From contig JABLWZ010000017.1 of the NCBI GenBank assembly GCA_013178275.1, positions 29,751 to 93,750 on the forward strand: a stretch of 64,000 nt of DNA. The letters run 5' to 3'. This stretch comes from Bacillota bacterium (GTDB taxonomy: Bacteria > Bacillota > Ch66 > Ch109). Under the pieces are notes generated by a model, which had not been told where the DNA came from, did no database searches, and worked only from the letters and a program-made list of their open reading frames with translations. A program made the translations under genes and the position numbers. Shown here one piece after another: positions 8,407 to 17,625 of this stretch. Numbering within the stretch: position 1 is the first letter of the stretch; every line of letters starts with the position of its first letter.

Positions 8407-9627
8407 CTACCCCCTCTCAGATAAAGCTCGGACTATCTCATGGGCTACTTGTCCCAAGGGTACAACCCGATCCACCACCTTGGCCTCGATCGCCGAACGC
8501 GGTATCCCAAACACTACAGCGGTCGACTGGTCTTCGGCGATGGTCCTGCCGCCGACGGCCTTTATCTTCTTCATCCCTTCCGTCCCGTCGTTCCCCATCC
8601 CGGTAAGGAGCACCGCCACTATCTTCGACCAGAAGCTCTTCGCCACCGAGTTGAACATGGTGTTGATGTCCGGCCGGTGCCCTCCCACCGGGGACCCCTT
8701 ATCCAGTTCGATAATGAGCTGGCGCTTTCCCGCCGCTCTTTCGATCGTCTTCACCGACATGTGATAGTCGCCGGGCGCCACGTAAGCCCACCCCGGCAGC
8801 ACCTCATCCCCGTCCTCGGCCTCTTTCACGTTAATCCCCGAGGCATGGTTCAGACGCTCTGCCAGCGACCTGGTGAAACCAGGGGGCATGTGCTGTACGA
8901 TCAGGACTCCAGCGGCAAGGTCCTTGGGCAGGGACGGGATGATCTCATACAGCGCCTTTGGTCCTCCGGTCGAGGTCCCGATCACGACCAGCTTGTTGAT
9001 CTCGGACCATACCGGCCGGCTAAGGGCCGAGGGTGGTGCGGCCGGGACCACCGGCGCAGCCGGGGGCGCAGGTTTGGGCGCCGCTGCCGGCGCGGCCTTG
9101 GGTGCCGCAACTGGAGCAGCCGGCCTGGGCGGGCCGGTCTCCACCTTGACTTCGGCCGGCCTGGGCGGGCTTGGAGCCGGCCTTAGTGCCGGCACCGCGG
9201 CCGGAGCCTGGCTCAGGTTGACCGTCGAGGCCAGTTTAACCTTTTGTCTTATCTCATCGCCCAGCTTTCCGATATCCAATGATATCGATCCCGATGGTTT
9301 GGCGACAAAGTCCACCGCCCCCCGCTGCAGAGCCTTTAAGGTCGCTTCGGCTCCAGCCTGGGTGGCGCTGGATATCATCAGAACCGGCGTGGGCCTAATC
9401 TTCATTATCTCGTTCAGGGCGCTGAGCCCCCCCATCACCGGCATCTCCACATCGAGGGTTATGACATCAGGCTTTAACCGGTTCAACCCCTCGATCGCTT
9501 CCTGCCCGTTCCTGGCGGTCCCCAGTACCTCGATCCCCGGGTCCTCCGCAAGGATGTCCGATAACATCTTGCGCATGAACGCGGAATCATCAACCACCAG
9601 AACCCTGATCTTCTTCAACCCATCCAC
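8407..9627 (-). CDS. cheB: Protein-glutamate methylesterase CheB
   Basis: CheB removes methyl groups from chemoreceptors, giving adaptation. A receiver domain (VLVVDDSAFMRKML, phospho-acceptor Asp in LDVEMPVMGG) is joined by an unusually long Pro/Ala-rich linker (about residues 138-205) to the methylesterase domain with catalytic Ser in GTSTGG, His in VQHMPPG and Asp in TGMGNDGTEG. The frame opens with GTG at 9627, but GAGGTGG lies 5 bases before a TTG at 9618, giving MKKIRVLVVDD, which is the likelier start. It is 1-10 bases after the PilZ gene. CheR is not in the window. Confidence 0.95.
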   Translation of the reverse strand: MDGLKKIRVLVVDDSAFMRKMLSDILAEDPGIEVLGTARNGQEAIEGLNRLKPDVITLDVEMPVMGGLSALNEIMKIRPTPVLMISSATQAGAEATLKALQRGAVDFVAKPSGSISLDIGKLGDEIRQKVKLASTVNLSQAPAAVPALRPAPSPPRPAEVKVETGPPRPAAPVAAPKAAPAAAPKPAPPAAPVVPAAPPSALSRPVWSEINKLVVIGTSTGGPKALYEIIPSLPKDLAAGVLIVQHMPPGFTRSLAERLNHASGINVKEAEDGDEVLPGWAYVAPGDYHMSVKTIERAAGKRQLIIELDKGSPVGGHRPDINTMFNSVAKSFWSKIVAVLLTGMGNDGTEGMKKIKAVGGRTIAEDQSTAVVFGIPRSAIEAKVVDRVVPLGQVAHEIVRALSERG

Positions 9628-9628
9628 C

Positions 9629-10315
9629 TCACATCAGGCCTTTTTTGATAAGCATTCTCTGCTGCTCGAAGATGTACTTCATGACCCGGTCCCGCTGCCG
9701 TTCCCTTATATCGATAAACTCGACGCCGGTCTGGTAGAGCCGGGGCTGCTGGTCGGGGATGATCGTCGAACGGATCACCCGCGCCTTGACCTCCAGCGGT
9801 CTCTTGGGCAGGTGGAGTATGATCCTCATGCTCTCCCCCGGCCGATAACCCCGGTCGCTGTAAAAAAGCAGTCCCCCACCGCTGACGTCTATCGTACTGG
9901 TTTCTAAAAACAGCTCGTCATCGATGACCTTGTCTTTCACCGTGGTATAGCTTATCCTCAGGCTGGCGGGGACCCGGACCCATGACCGCCGCTGCCTCTT
10001 CACCGCCTCGGTCGGCAGCCTGACCACGAACACCGGCAGCGGGTCCCGCATCCTTTCCAGGATCGGGGCCTCAAAGGCGTGGTTCGCGTCGTTCAGCATG
10101 AAGTTGATCAAGACCCGGGTTTCCCTTCGGAGGGTAACGATCTCACCCCGGCTCATAGGCATCGCCAGGACCATGGTGTCGCCCCTTATCTCTTCCACCC
10201 GGCTGGGATACTTCCCCCGGTAGTCACCGTCCCTGACCTCCAGCTCGACGTGCTGGTTGGGTCTCAGGTCGCCAGGCGCCAGCTTAACTATTTCTTCACG
10301 AGCTATAAAAATCAC
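9629..10315 (-). CDS. PilZ-domain c-di-GMP effector (YcgR-like flagellar brake)
   Basis: This 228-residue protein has an N-terminal YcgR-like beta domain (about 1-105) and a C-terminal PilZ domain with both c-di-GMP binding elements: RRSWVRVP (about residue 112) and DVSGGGL (about residue 143). Such proteins bind the flagellar stator or switch when c-di-GMP rises and slow rotation. It lies between flhG and cheB, with gaps of 1-7 bases. Together with the riboswitch in the operon leader it gives the same operon two levels of c-di-GMP control. The family assignment is firm; the braking role is inferred. Confidence 0.9.
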   Translation of the reverse strand: MIFIAREEIVKLAPGDLRPNQHVELEVRDGDYRGKYPSRVEEIRGDTMVLAMPMSRGEIVTLRRETRVLINFMLNDANHAFEAPILERMRDPLPVFVVRLPTEAVKRQRRSWVRVPASLRISYTTVKDKVIDDELFLETSTIDVSGGGLLFYSDRGYRPGESMRIILHLPKRPLEVKARVIRSTIIPDQQPRLYQTGVEFIDIRERQRDRVMKYIFEQQRMLIKKGLM

Positions 10316-10322
10316 CTGCTTT

Positions 10323-11204
10323 TCAGCGGAACAAACTCACTACATTATTGAAAAATTTCTGCAGGCCGGTCGGCTGCGGCATACTCTGGTCGCATATCTT
10401 GGCGGCTATGGAGTATATACAGAACGATGCCGAGGTGCGCGGGTAGCTCAAAATCAAAGGCTCCTGCCGGCGCACCGCCTCGCCCACCGCGCTGTCCCAG
10501 ACCACATGCCCCAGCGACTCGATCTCGGTATTCAAAAACCGCTTGGTCACCATCTTGAGCTTGTTGGAGACCAGTCGTCCCTCTTCCTCATTGGCCACCT
10601 TATTGATGATCAGGCTGATCTTCTTCTGGGGCACCTCTCCCCGGACGATCTTGATCAGGCCGTAGGCATCGGTTATCGCTGTAGGTTCGGGGGTTGTGAC
10701 CAGCAGTATCTCGTCCGAGGCGATTAAAAAGTTCAGCACGTTGTTGGATATCCCGGCCCCGGTGTCGATCATCAGGATATCCACGGTTTTTTCTATAGCG
10801 TGCAGGTCATTGACCAGGGTCTCCAGCTTCCAGGAAGGCAGGTTGGCCAGTTCCTTGATCCCCGATCCCCCGGGGATTATCTTGGTCCCCTTGGGTCCTT
10901 CCACGATTATCTGGCTCAGGGTCTTCTCGCCGTTGACCACGTGGTACAGGTTATAGCTCGGGATAATCCCGGTTATCACGTCGACGTTGGCCATCCCCAT
11001 ATCAGCGTCCAGTATCACCACCCGCTGCCCGTACTCCTGCAGCGCCAGCGCCAGGTTCAAGGCGATGTTGGTCTTGCCGACCCCTCCCTTGCCGCTGGTG
11101 ACGGTGATAACCCGACTGTGCTTGGGCACCCCGTCGATCTCGTTTTCGATCCGGTATTTCAGGTTTTGAGCCAGCCATCTCAGGCGAGTAGCTTGATCGT
11201 TCAC
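10323..11204 (-). CDS. flhG: MinD-like ATPase FlhG (YlxH)
   Basis: FlhG is a ParA/MinD-type ATPase that sets flagellar number and stimulates FlhF GTPase. The 293 residues carry the deviant Walker A SGKGGVGKTN (about 32-41), the Walker A' like VVILDADMGMANVDV and a Walker B-like DILMIDTGAG. An N-terminal basic segment before the P-loop (RLRWLAQNLKY) is the type that contacts FlhF. It overlaps flhF by 4 bases, indicating translational coupling. Standard length. Confidence 0.94.
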   Translation of the reverse strand: MNDQATRLRWLAQNLKYRIENEIDGVPKHSRVITVTSGKGGVGKTNIALNLALALQEYGQRVVILDADMGMANVDVITGIIPSYNLYHVVNGEKTLSQIIVEGPKGTKIIPGGSGIKELANLPSWKLETLVNDLHAIEKTVDILMIDTGAGISNNVLNFLIASDEILLVTTPEPTAITDAYGLIKIVRGEVPQKKISLIINKVANEEEGRLVSNKLKMVTKRFLNTEIESLGHVVWDSAVGEAVRRQEPLILSYPRTSASFCIYSIAAKICDQSMPQPTGLQKFFNNVVSLFR

Positions 11205-12532
11205 TGCAGCTCACCCCCGTTCTGCAGAATCAGGTTGATGATCATCTTGGGGTCCGCCACCTCGATGTCGTCCGGGACATTCTGTCCGGTGGTGACGTAG
11301 GAAAGCTTCTCCTCTATCTGTACCGCCAGGTTGTAGAGCGGTCCGTAAACCTCCGCCTCGTCCAGCTTGGTCAGAACCACCTTGTTGAAGTTCAGGCGCT
11401 TGAACCGCCGGTAGATGTCCCACATGTCGGTGATCCCGGTGGTAGCGCTGACCACCAGCAGCACATCGGTCGGGGCCAGGTAGTAGATAAACTCGCGCAG
11501 CTCCTCCATCTGCTGCTCGTTCTTGGGGCTCCGCCCCGCGGTATCGACCAGTATCAGTTCCTTGTCGGCGAACCGGTTCATCGCCTCCGGGATCAGCTGG
11601 GGGTTGAAAACCACCTCCAGCGGGACCCCGATGATCTGGGCGTAGGTCCGCAGCTGTTCGACCGCCGCGATCCGGTAGGTATCAATGGAGAGCATGGCGA
11701 CCTTTCTCTTTTCGAGCAGGTAGTAGTTCGCGGCCAGCTTGGCCAGGGTCGTGGTCTTTCCCACCCCGGTCGGCCCGACCAGGACCACGACCCGCCGCTC
11801 TCCATCGCTCAGATCGATAGGGGCCGGCATCTTCAACTGCTGCTGCATGATCTTGAACAGCATCTCCCTTACCTCGGTCGAGTTGGTCCACTCGCTGGCC
11901 GGCAGGCAGTTCATGAGCTGGTGCATCATCTGGTCCGCCAGCCGCTCCTCCACCTCGCTCTTTAAGAGCCTTTTGTGGATCTTGTTCAAGGGCATCGGGT
12001 AAGCGGGAATCTCGGGAGTCTTCCCCATCTCATGCAGCACCCGGTTCATTACCTGCTTCATTTCCTTGATCTCGTCGTGCATCCGGCCCACGTTTTCCTT
12101 GGGGGCGGGGTCCGCCGGGGCCAATGCGACACTGGCGGCCAGGGGTCTCGGCTCCGGCCGCCCGGCAGGTTTCACCGGCTCGCTGAAGCCCGCCGGTACC
12201 GCCGTCGACGCGGAAGCGGGCTGTACGAGGGGAGCGAAAGACGCGGCCTTGATAACCGGCGCGGCCGGGTAAGCGGCTGGGGCTGGGGTTGCAGCTGCGG
12301 TCGCGGCTGCCCGGCTGACCGGCAGGGGCAGGGGCATCGAGCCCGGGGCCCCGGCCGCGGCAGATTCGTCGACCGCGGCGGTCACCTCGACCTTTTCCTG
12401 GGTAAAGAAACCCAGTATCCCGCCTTCCTTGAACTTTTTCGTATGCAGGATTATGGCGTCGCGACCCATCTCGGTCTTGATCTGGAGGATCGCCTCCTGC
12501 AGGTTATTGGCCACAAACCTCTTTACCTTCAT
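11201..12532 (-). CDS. flhF: Flagellar biosynthesis SRP-type GTPase FlhF
   Basis: FlhF places the nascent flagellum at the membrane. The 443-residue protein has a short N-terminal domain (residues 1-50), a long Pro/Ala-rich low-complexity linker (about 55-150), then NG domains with G1 [11 protein letters not shown], the motif SIDTYRIAAVEQL, G3 VDTAGRSP and G4 TKLDEAEV. It overlaps flhA at its start by 4 bases and flhG at its end by 4 bases. The linker is longer than in Bacillus (366 residues) and accounts for the extra length. Confidence 0.95.
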   Translation of the reverse strand: MKVKRFVANNLQEAILQIKTEMGRDAIILHTKKFKEGGILGFFTQEKVEVTAAVDESAAAGAPGSMPLPLPVSRAAATAAATPAPAAYPAAPVIKAASFAPLVQPASASTAVPAGFSEPVKPAGRPEPRPLAASVALAPADPAPKENVGRMHDEIKEMKQVMNRVLHEMGKTPEIPAYPMPLNKIHKRLLKSEVEERLADQMMHQLMNCLPASEWTNSTEVREMLFKIMQQQLKMPAPIDLSDGERRVVVLVGPTGVGKTTTLAKLAANYYLLEKRKVAMLSIDTYRIAAVEQLRTYAQIIGVPLEVVFNPQLIPEAMNRFADKELILVDTAGRSPKNEQQMEELREFIYYLAPTDVLLVVSATTGITDMWDIYRRFKRLNFNKVVLTKLDEAEVYGPLYNLAVQIEEKLSYVTTGQNVPDDIEVADPKMIINLILQNGGELQ

Positions 12533-14601
12533 GTTAAACTCACCATCCCAATAGATTTAATATCTATCTGAGGGTCCAGCTCGTTATATGAAACCACCGC
12601 TAAATGCGGCAGGGATCTTTCCATCAGTCGTCGGAAGTAGATCCGGATAACCGGGGCGCACAGCACTATCGGCGGTCTGCCCTGCAGTACAGCCTGCTCC
12701 ACGAGTTTGGAGGTCTGCTGGATCAGGGACTGGGCCTTGTGCGGCTCCAGGGCTACGAAGGTGCCGTAGTCCGAGGCCTGCAGAGAATCGCGGATAAGCT
12801 GCTCCACCCCCGGGTCCAGGGTTATCACCGAAAGATCGGTATCGTCGCCCATCAACTGGCGGGTGATATGGCGGCGCATGGACTGCCGGACATACTCGGT
12901 CAAAACGTCCAGGTCCTTGGTGATCCGGCCGTAATCGGCCAGGGTCTCCAGAATGGTAACCAGGTCGCGGATGGGAACCCTCTCCCGCAGGAGGTTCGCC
13001 AGCACCTTCTGAATCTCTCCCAGGCTCATGATATCGGGGACCAGCTCGCTGACCACAGCCGGGGTGGTTTGCTTGATGTGGTCGATCAGGGCCTGGACAT
13101 CCTGCCGCCCGAGTATCTCGTGGGCGTGGGACTTGATCACCTCGGTCAGGTGAGTGGACAGGACGGACGGCGGGTCGACCACGGTGTATCCCGCCAGCTC
13201 GGCTTTCTCCCGCAGCTGCGGGCTGATCCAGCGCGCGGGCAGTCCGAACGCCGGCTCCCGGGTCTCGATCCCGGGGATATCGGCCTCGTCGGTCCCCGGG
13301 CTCATGGCCAGGTACTGGTCGATCAGCAGTTCACCCTGGGCCACCGGGACCCCCTTAATCTTGATCACGTAGGCGGAAGGCTTCAGCTGCATGTTATCCC
13401 GCAGCCGGATCGGGGGAACCACCAGGCCCAGCTCCATGGCGCACTGGCGGCGGATCATCACGATCCGGTCCAGCAGGTCCCCGCCCTGGTTGGTGTCCAC
13501 CAGGGGTATCAGGCCGTACCCCATCTCGATCTCCATGATGTCGATCTGGAGGAGCGACATCACGTTCTCGGGCTTCTTGATCTCCTCGATCTCCTGCGCC
13601 TTTTCCTTTTCGGCCACGCTCTCCACATCGCGCCGCATCAGCTGCTGCGACCGGTAGGAGATAAACGCCAGCACGCCCGCCATCATGAATATCGGCATCG
13701 CCGGCAGGCCCACCGCTATAAAGGCGACCAGCACCCCGGCGGCAATCAGCATCGCCTGCGGGCGGGAAAACAGCTGGGAGAAGAGCGTATCCCCCAGGTT
13801 CGCCTCGATATCGGCCCGGGTAACCACGATGCCCGCGGCCGTGGAGATCAGCAGCGCGGGGATCTGGGTCACCAGGCCGTCCCCCACGGTCAGGATGGTA
13901 TAGGTGCTCAGGGCATCGGTAATCCCCATGCTCTTCTGGGCCACCCCGATGATAAAACCCCCGATGACATTTATAATCATTATTATAATTCCCGCAATGG
14001 CGTCACCCTTGACGAACTTGGTGGCACCGTCCATCGACCCGTAAAAATCAGCCTCCCGCTGGATATCCATCCGCCTCTGCCGGGCCTCTTTTTCAGTTAT
14101 CAGTCCCGCGTTCATGTCAGCGTCGATGCTCATCTGCTTGCCCGGCATGGCGTCCAGGGTGAACCGGGCCGATACCTCGGATACGCGCTCCGCACCCTTG
14201 GTGATAACGATGAACTGAATCACCACCAGGATCAGGAACATGATGAAACCGACCACCGGGTTGCCCCCGATCACGAAGTCGCCAAAGGCCTTGATGACCT
14301 GCCCCGCGTTGGCGTCGACCAGAATCAGCCTGGTGGAGGCTACGTTCAGCGACAGGCGCAGCAGGGTCATGATCAGCAGCAGGGTGGGGAAAACCGAAAA
14401 CTCCAGCGGCTTTAAGGTGAAGATCGCCATCATTAAAATTACGATCGAAAACGAGATGTTGAAGATCAGGGAGAAGTCCAAAAAGCCGGTGGGAAGCTTC
14501 ACCACCATCATCATCAGCGCCCCGATGACCGCCAGGGCCAGGAGGAAGTTGCTGTATCGGTTTATCCATCCGTTGGGCATCGCCGCAGTGTCCGTCGTCA
14601 A
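12529..14601 (-). CDS. flhA: Flagellar export gate protein FlhA
   Basis: FlhA is the major export-gate component of the flagellar type III apparatus. The 690-residue product has eight predicted membrane helices in residues 15-330, the FHIPEP signature region containing FTLDAMPGKQMSIDADMNAG (about 145-164), and a C-terminal cytoplasmic domain that binds chaperone-substrate complexes. It lies 12 bases after flhB and overlaps flhF by 4 bases. Length and layout are typical. Confidence 0.97.
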   Translation of the reverse strand: MTTDTAAMPNGWINRYSNFLLALAVIGALMMMVVKLPTGFLDFSLIFNISFSIVILMMAIFTLKPLEFSVFPTLLLIMTLLRLSLNVASTRLILVDANAGQVIKAFGDFVIGGNPVVGFIMFLILVVIQFIVITKGAERVSEVSARFTLDAMPGKQMSIDADMNAGLITEKEARQRRMDIQREADFYGSMDGATKFVKGDAIAGIIIMIINVIGGFIIGVAQKSMGITDALSTYTILTVGDGLVTQIPALLISTAAGIVVTRADIEANLGDTLFSQLFSRPQAMLIAAGVLVAFIAVGLPAMPIFMMAGVLAFISYRSQQLMRRDVESVAEKEKAQEIEEIKKPENVMSLLQIDIMEIEMGYGLIPLVDTNQGGDLLDRIVMIRRQCAMELGLVVPPIRLRDNMQLKPSAYVIKIKGVPVAQGELLIDQYLAMSPGTDEADIPGIETREPAFGLPARWISPQLREKAELAGYTVVDPPSVLSTHLTEVIKSHAHEILGRQDVQALIDHIKQTTPAVVSELVPDIMSLGEIQKVLANLLRERVPIRDLVTILETLADYGRITKDLDVLTEYVRQSMRRHITRQLMGDDTDLSVITLDPGVEQLIRDSLQASDYGTFVALEPHKAQSLIQQTSKLVEQAVLQGRPPIVLCAPVIRIYFRRLMERSLPHLAVVSYNELDPQIDIKSIGMVSLT

Positions 14602-14613
14602 TTACAGTTCCTC

Positions 14614-15744
14614 CTAGAAAGCTCTGCGTTTGAGTCGATACACGAAGGCCAGTACCTCCGCCACCGCCTGGTAAAGCTCCGGCGGCACCTTGTCCCCTAT
14701 CTCCACCGAGCGGTACAGGGCCTGGGCCAAGGGTTTGTCTTCCACGATCGTGACCCCGTTCTGTCTGGCGATCTCCCGGATCCTGAGCGCGATCAGGTCC
14801 TGCCCCTTGGCCACCACCACCGGGGCGTCCATCAGCTTCGCCTGGTAGCTCAGAGCGACCGAGAAGTGGGTCGGGTTGGTTATGACCACGTCAGCCTGAG
14901 GCACCTGGCTCATCATCCGCTGCATCGCCATCTTCCGCTGCCGTTCCTTGATCTTGGCCTTGATCTGGGGGTCGCCTTCCATCTGCTTGTACTCGTCCTT
15001 GATCTCCTGCTTTGACATCTTCAGGGACTGCTCCATCTCCCACCACTGGTAGAAGTAGTCCAGGACCGCCATCACCAGGAGCAGCAGTCCCACCTTCCAG
15101 GCGATGGAAAAGATCATCTCGTTGACCAGCTCGACCGCGGTCCATATGTCAGCGTCCATCAGCTGCGGAAAAAGGGCGATGTTGCCGTAGACCGCGTTGT
15201 AGGCGATATAACCTACCGCCACCACCTTCCAGATGGACTTGAAAAGCTCCACTACCGCCCGTTTCGAAAACAGCCGCTTGAAACCCTCCAGCGGGTTCAG
15301 CCGGCCCAGGTTCATCTTCAGGCCCTCCCCGCTGACCAGAAACCCCACCTGCAGAACGCTCACCACCAGCCCGGTGACGAAGGCCGCGCCGACTATCGGC
15401 AGGACCATCTTGGCGGATACCAGGGTGGTCTCCAGCATCAAACTGCTCAGAAATGCCTCGTCCAGGTTGGTGCGGGTGTAATTCGAGATGGCCTTTACCG
15501 TAAAAGCCCCCCATCCCTCCCAGAGGTAGGGCAGTGACAGGTAGAGGGTGGAAAAGGTCACCAGCAGCAGCAGCGCCGAATTCAGCTCCACGCTCTTAAC
15601 CACCTGGCCCCGCTTGCGGGCCTCCTGCCTCCTCCGGGGGGTGGCCTTTTCGGTCTTCTCTCCCGCGAAAAGCTGCAGGTCAAACCATTTTGCCGCTGGG
15701 TTCAGCTCGCTCAGCGATGTTCCCCTCCAGTCCGCTAATGTCAT
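14614..15744 (-). CDS. flhB: Flagellar export switch protein FlhB
   Basis: FlhB controls substrate switching from hook to filament proteins. The 376 residues show the N-terminal GEKTEKATPRRRQEARKRGQ, four membrane helices (residues about 50-230), and the autocleavage motif NPTH within VVITNPTHFSVAL near residue 290. The N-terminus is longer than usual by about 20 residues; the common start would be near the internal FDLQLFAGEKTE. The frame overlaps the fliR stop by one base, which favours the longer form by coupling. Confidence 0.95.
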   Translation of the reverse strand: MTLADWRGTSLSELNPAAKWFDLQLFAGEKTEKATPRRRQEARKRGQVVKSVELNSALLLLVTFSTLYLSLPYLWEGWGAFTVKAISNYTRTNLDEAFLSSLMLETTLVSAKMVLPIVGAAFVTGLVVSVLQVGFLVSGEGLKMNLGRLNPLEGFKRLFSKRAVVELFKSIWKVVAVGYIAYNAVYGNIALFPQLMDADIWTAVELVNEMIFSIAWKVGLLLLVMAVLDYFYQWWEMEQSLKMSKQEIKDEYKQMEGDPQIKAKIKERQRKMAMQRMMSQVPQADVVITNPTHFSVALSYQAKLMDAPVVVAKGQDLIALRIREIARQNGVTIVEDKPLAQALYRSVEIGDKVPPELYQAVAEVLAFVYRLKRRAF

Positions 15745-16523
15745 CAGGCACCCGTCAGGCGCAGGAACAGGTCGATGCTGCTGAAGGCATCGGTCAACAG
15801 CTTTTCTATCAGCCAGATGTAAAGCCCCATCACCGCGATCAGCATGAAGATGCCCACCACGATCTTCAAGGGCAGCCCCACGATAAACACGTTCATCTGC
15901 GGCACCGTCCGGGCCACGATGCCCAGGGCCACGTCCGTCACGAATAGCGCGGCGACCATCGGCATGGCTATCTTGATGGCGCTGACGAACATCCCGACGA
16001 AGAGGCTGATGATCAACTCGGTGGTGCTTCCACTTATCTTCATCCCCATCGCGGGGACGAAATCATAGCTTTTCACGATAGCGGTGAGGATCATGTGGTG
16101 ACCGTTCGTCCCCAGCAGCACCATCAGCGCCACCAGGTACTGGAGGTTGCCCACCAGCGGCAACTGCTGCCCGCTCTGGGGGTCCATCACGTTGACGATC
16201 CCGAATCCCATCTGCATGTCCACCAGCTGACCAGCGGTCTGGGCCGCCACCATGACCAGGTTCACGATAAAGCCTATCGCGAAACCGAGGATAAACTCAC
16301 CCGCCATCGCCAGGACCAGCTGGATCAGCGAACCCGAGCCGGCACCTCCCCAGGCCTGGTTGATGGTGACCATCAGGGCGATCATCGCCCCCAGCCCCAC
16401 CCGCACCATCATCGGAATCCTGGTGCTCGCGAACACCGGCGCCATCTGCAGCATCCCGGTGACCCGGGACATCACCAGGAGAAAGGTGTCCAGCCGGCTG
16501 AATAAAAACCCTAAATATTCCAT
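15744..16523 (-). CDS. fliR: Flagellar export protein FliR
   Basis: FliR is an integral membrane part of the FliPQR export pore. The 259-residue protein is almost entirely hydrophobic with six or so membrane helices, and keeps the family patterns PVFASTRIPMMVRVGLGAM (about 28-46) and QLVDMQMGFGIVNVMDP (about 96-112). It lies 26 bases after fliQ and overlaps flhB by one base. Standard length. Confidence 0.95.
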   Translation of the reverse strand: MEYLGFLFSRLDTFLLVMSRVTGMLQMAPVFASTRIPMMVRVGLGAMIALMVTINQAWGGAGSGSLIQLVLAMAGEFILGFAIGFIVNLVMVAAQTAGQLVDMQMGFGIVNVMDPQSGQQLPLVGNLQYLVALMVLLGTNGHHMILTAIVKSYDFVPAMGMKISGSTTELIISLFVGMFVSAIKIAMPMVAALFVTDVALGIVARTVPQMNVFIVGLPLKIVVGIFMLIAVMGLYIWLIEKLLTDAFSSIDLFLRLTGA

Positions 16524-16549
16524 CCTCTAACCCCGATATAGAATAGTGA

Positions 16550-16825
16550 TCAGCGTATAAAGGTATAGCTGTATAAATTGGTGAACAGGTCCCCGGTGAA
16601 ACCCACCAGTACGTTGAGCATCCAGGGTCCGAACAGGGCTATCACCACTATCACCGCCAGAATCTTGGGCACGAAGGTCAGGGTCTGTTCCTGGATCTGG
16701 GTGGTCGCCTGGAATATGCTGACCAACAGGCCGATCAAAAGGCTGCCTCCCAGCACCGGCGCCGAGAGCAGCAGTACGGTATATAAAGACTCGCGGGCCA
16801 GATACATCACGAATTCCTGATCCAT
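16550..16825 (-). CDS. fliQ: Flagellar export protein FliQ
   Basis: FliQ is the small subunit of the FliPQR pore. The 91-residue product has two membrane helices (about 14-38 and 50-75) and the family core IFQATTQIQEQTLTFVPKI. It sits between fliP and fliR with short gaps. Identification is by size, hydrophobic layout and position. Confidence 0.94.
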   Translation of the reverse strand: MDQEFVMYLARESLYTVLLLSAPVLGGSLLIGLLVSIFQATTQIQEQTLTFVPKILAVIVVIALFGPWMLNVLVGFTGDLFTNLYSYTFIR

Positions 16826-16842
16826 GTTTCACCTCGATAAGT

Positions 16843-17625
16843 TTATGAACCGAAGCTCAATACCAGGGACCTGACCAGCAGGTTCCAGCCATCGACCATC
16901 ACAAAAAGCAGTACCTTAAAAGGCAGCGAGATCATCATCGGCGGCAGCATCAGCATCCCCATCGACATGAGGGCGCTGGAAACCACCATGTCGATGATTA
17001 AAAAAGGTATGAAGATTATAAATCCGATTTGAAAAGCGGTCTTCAACTCGCTGATAGCGAATGCGGGTATCAGGATATTATTGGGTACATCGTTATAGGT
17101 CTGGGGTCGCGGTTGATGGGTCAGGTTGATAAACAGCGCGATGTCCTTTTCCCGGGTCTGGCGGAACATGAACTCCCGGATCGGCTCCATCCCCTTGGTC
17201 AGGAACTCGCTCTGGTTGATGGTGCCGTTGATGTAGGGCTGCAGCGCCTGCTGGTTGACCTGTTGCGCTGTGGGCATCATCACGAACATGGTTAAGAACA
17301 GGGCCAGTCCCACCAGGATCTGGTTGGGCGGCATCTGCTGGATCCCCAGCGCACTGCGGGTAAAAGAAAGAACCACGATGATCCGGGTGAACGAGGTCAT
17401 CATTATCAGGATGGCCGGCGCCAGAGACAAAACGGTCAGCAGCAGCAGCACCTGCAGGCCGCTGGTAACCTCCTGGGGATTGTTCGCGTCGTCTATCCCC
17501 ACGTTCAGGTGGGGAAGGCTGATCGGCGCGCCGTAAACCGGGGAGGCCAAAAGCCAGAGCATTGCTATGCCCGCTAAAACCAGCAGTATCCTCTTGATTC
17601 TTTTCCGGCGGCGGTTTTTAATCAC
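16843..17625 (-). CDS. fliP: Flagellar export protein FliP
   Basis: FliP forms the core of the export pore. The 260-residue precursor has a basic N-terminus and a cleavable signal or first helix (residues 10-32), followed by a periplasm-side loop and four membrane helices. The signatures MMTSFTRIIVVLSFTR (about 76-91), TPR-like QMPPNQILVGLALFLT and VKTAFQIGF-type ELKTAFQIGFIIFIPFLIID are present. It overlaps fliO by 8 bases. Standard length and intact. Confidence 0.96.
   Translation of the reverse strand: MIKNRRRKRIKRILLVLAGIAMLWLLASPVYGAPISLPHLNVGIDDANNPQEVTSGLQVLLLLTVLSLAPAILIMMTSFTRIIVVLSFTRSALGIQQMPPNQILVGLALFLTMFVMMPTAQQVNQQALQPYINGTINQSEFLTKGMEPIREFMFRQTREKDIALFINLTHQPRPQTYNDVPNNILIPAFAISELKTAFQIGFIIFIPFLIIDMVVSSALMSMGMLMLPPMMISLPFKVLLFVMVDGWNLLVRSLVLSFGS

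Noticed and set aside
12604..14415. 603-codon plus-strand frame opposite flhA
   Set aside because: Antisense shadow of flhA, His/Gln-rich with no motifs or ribosome site.
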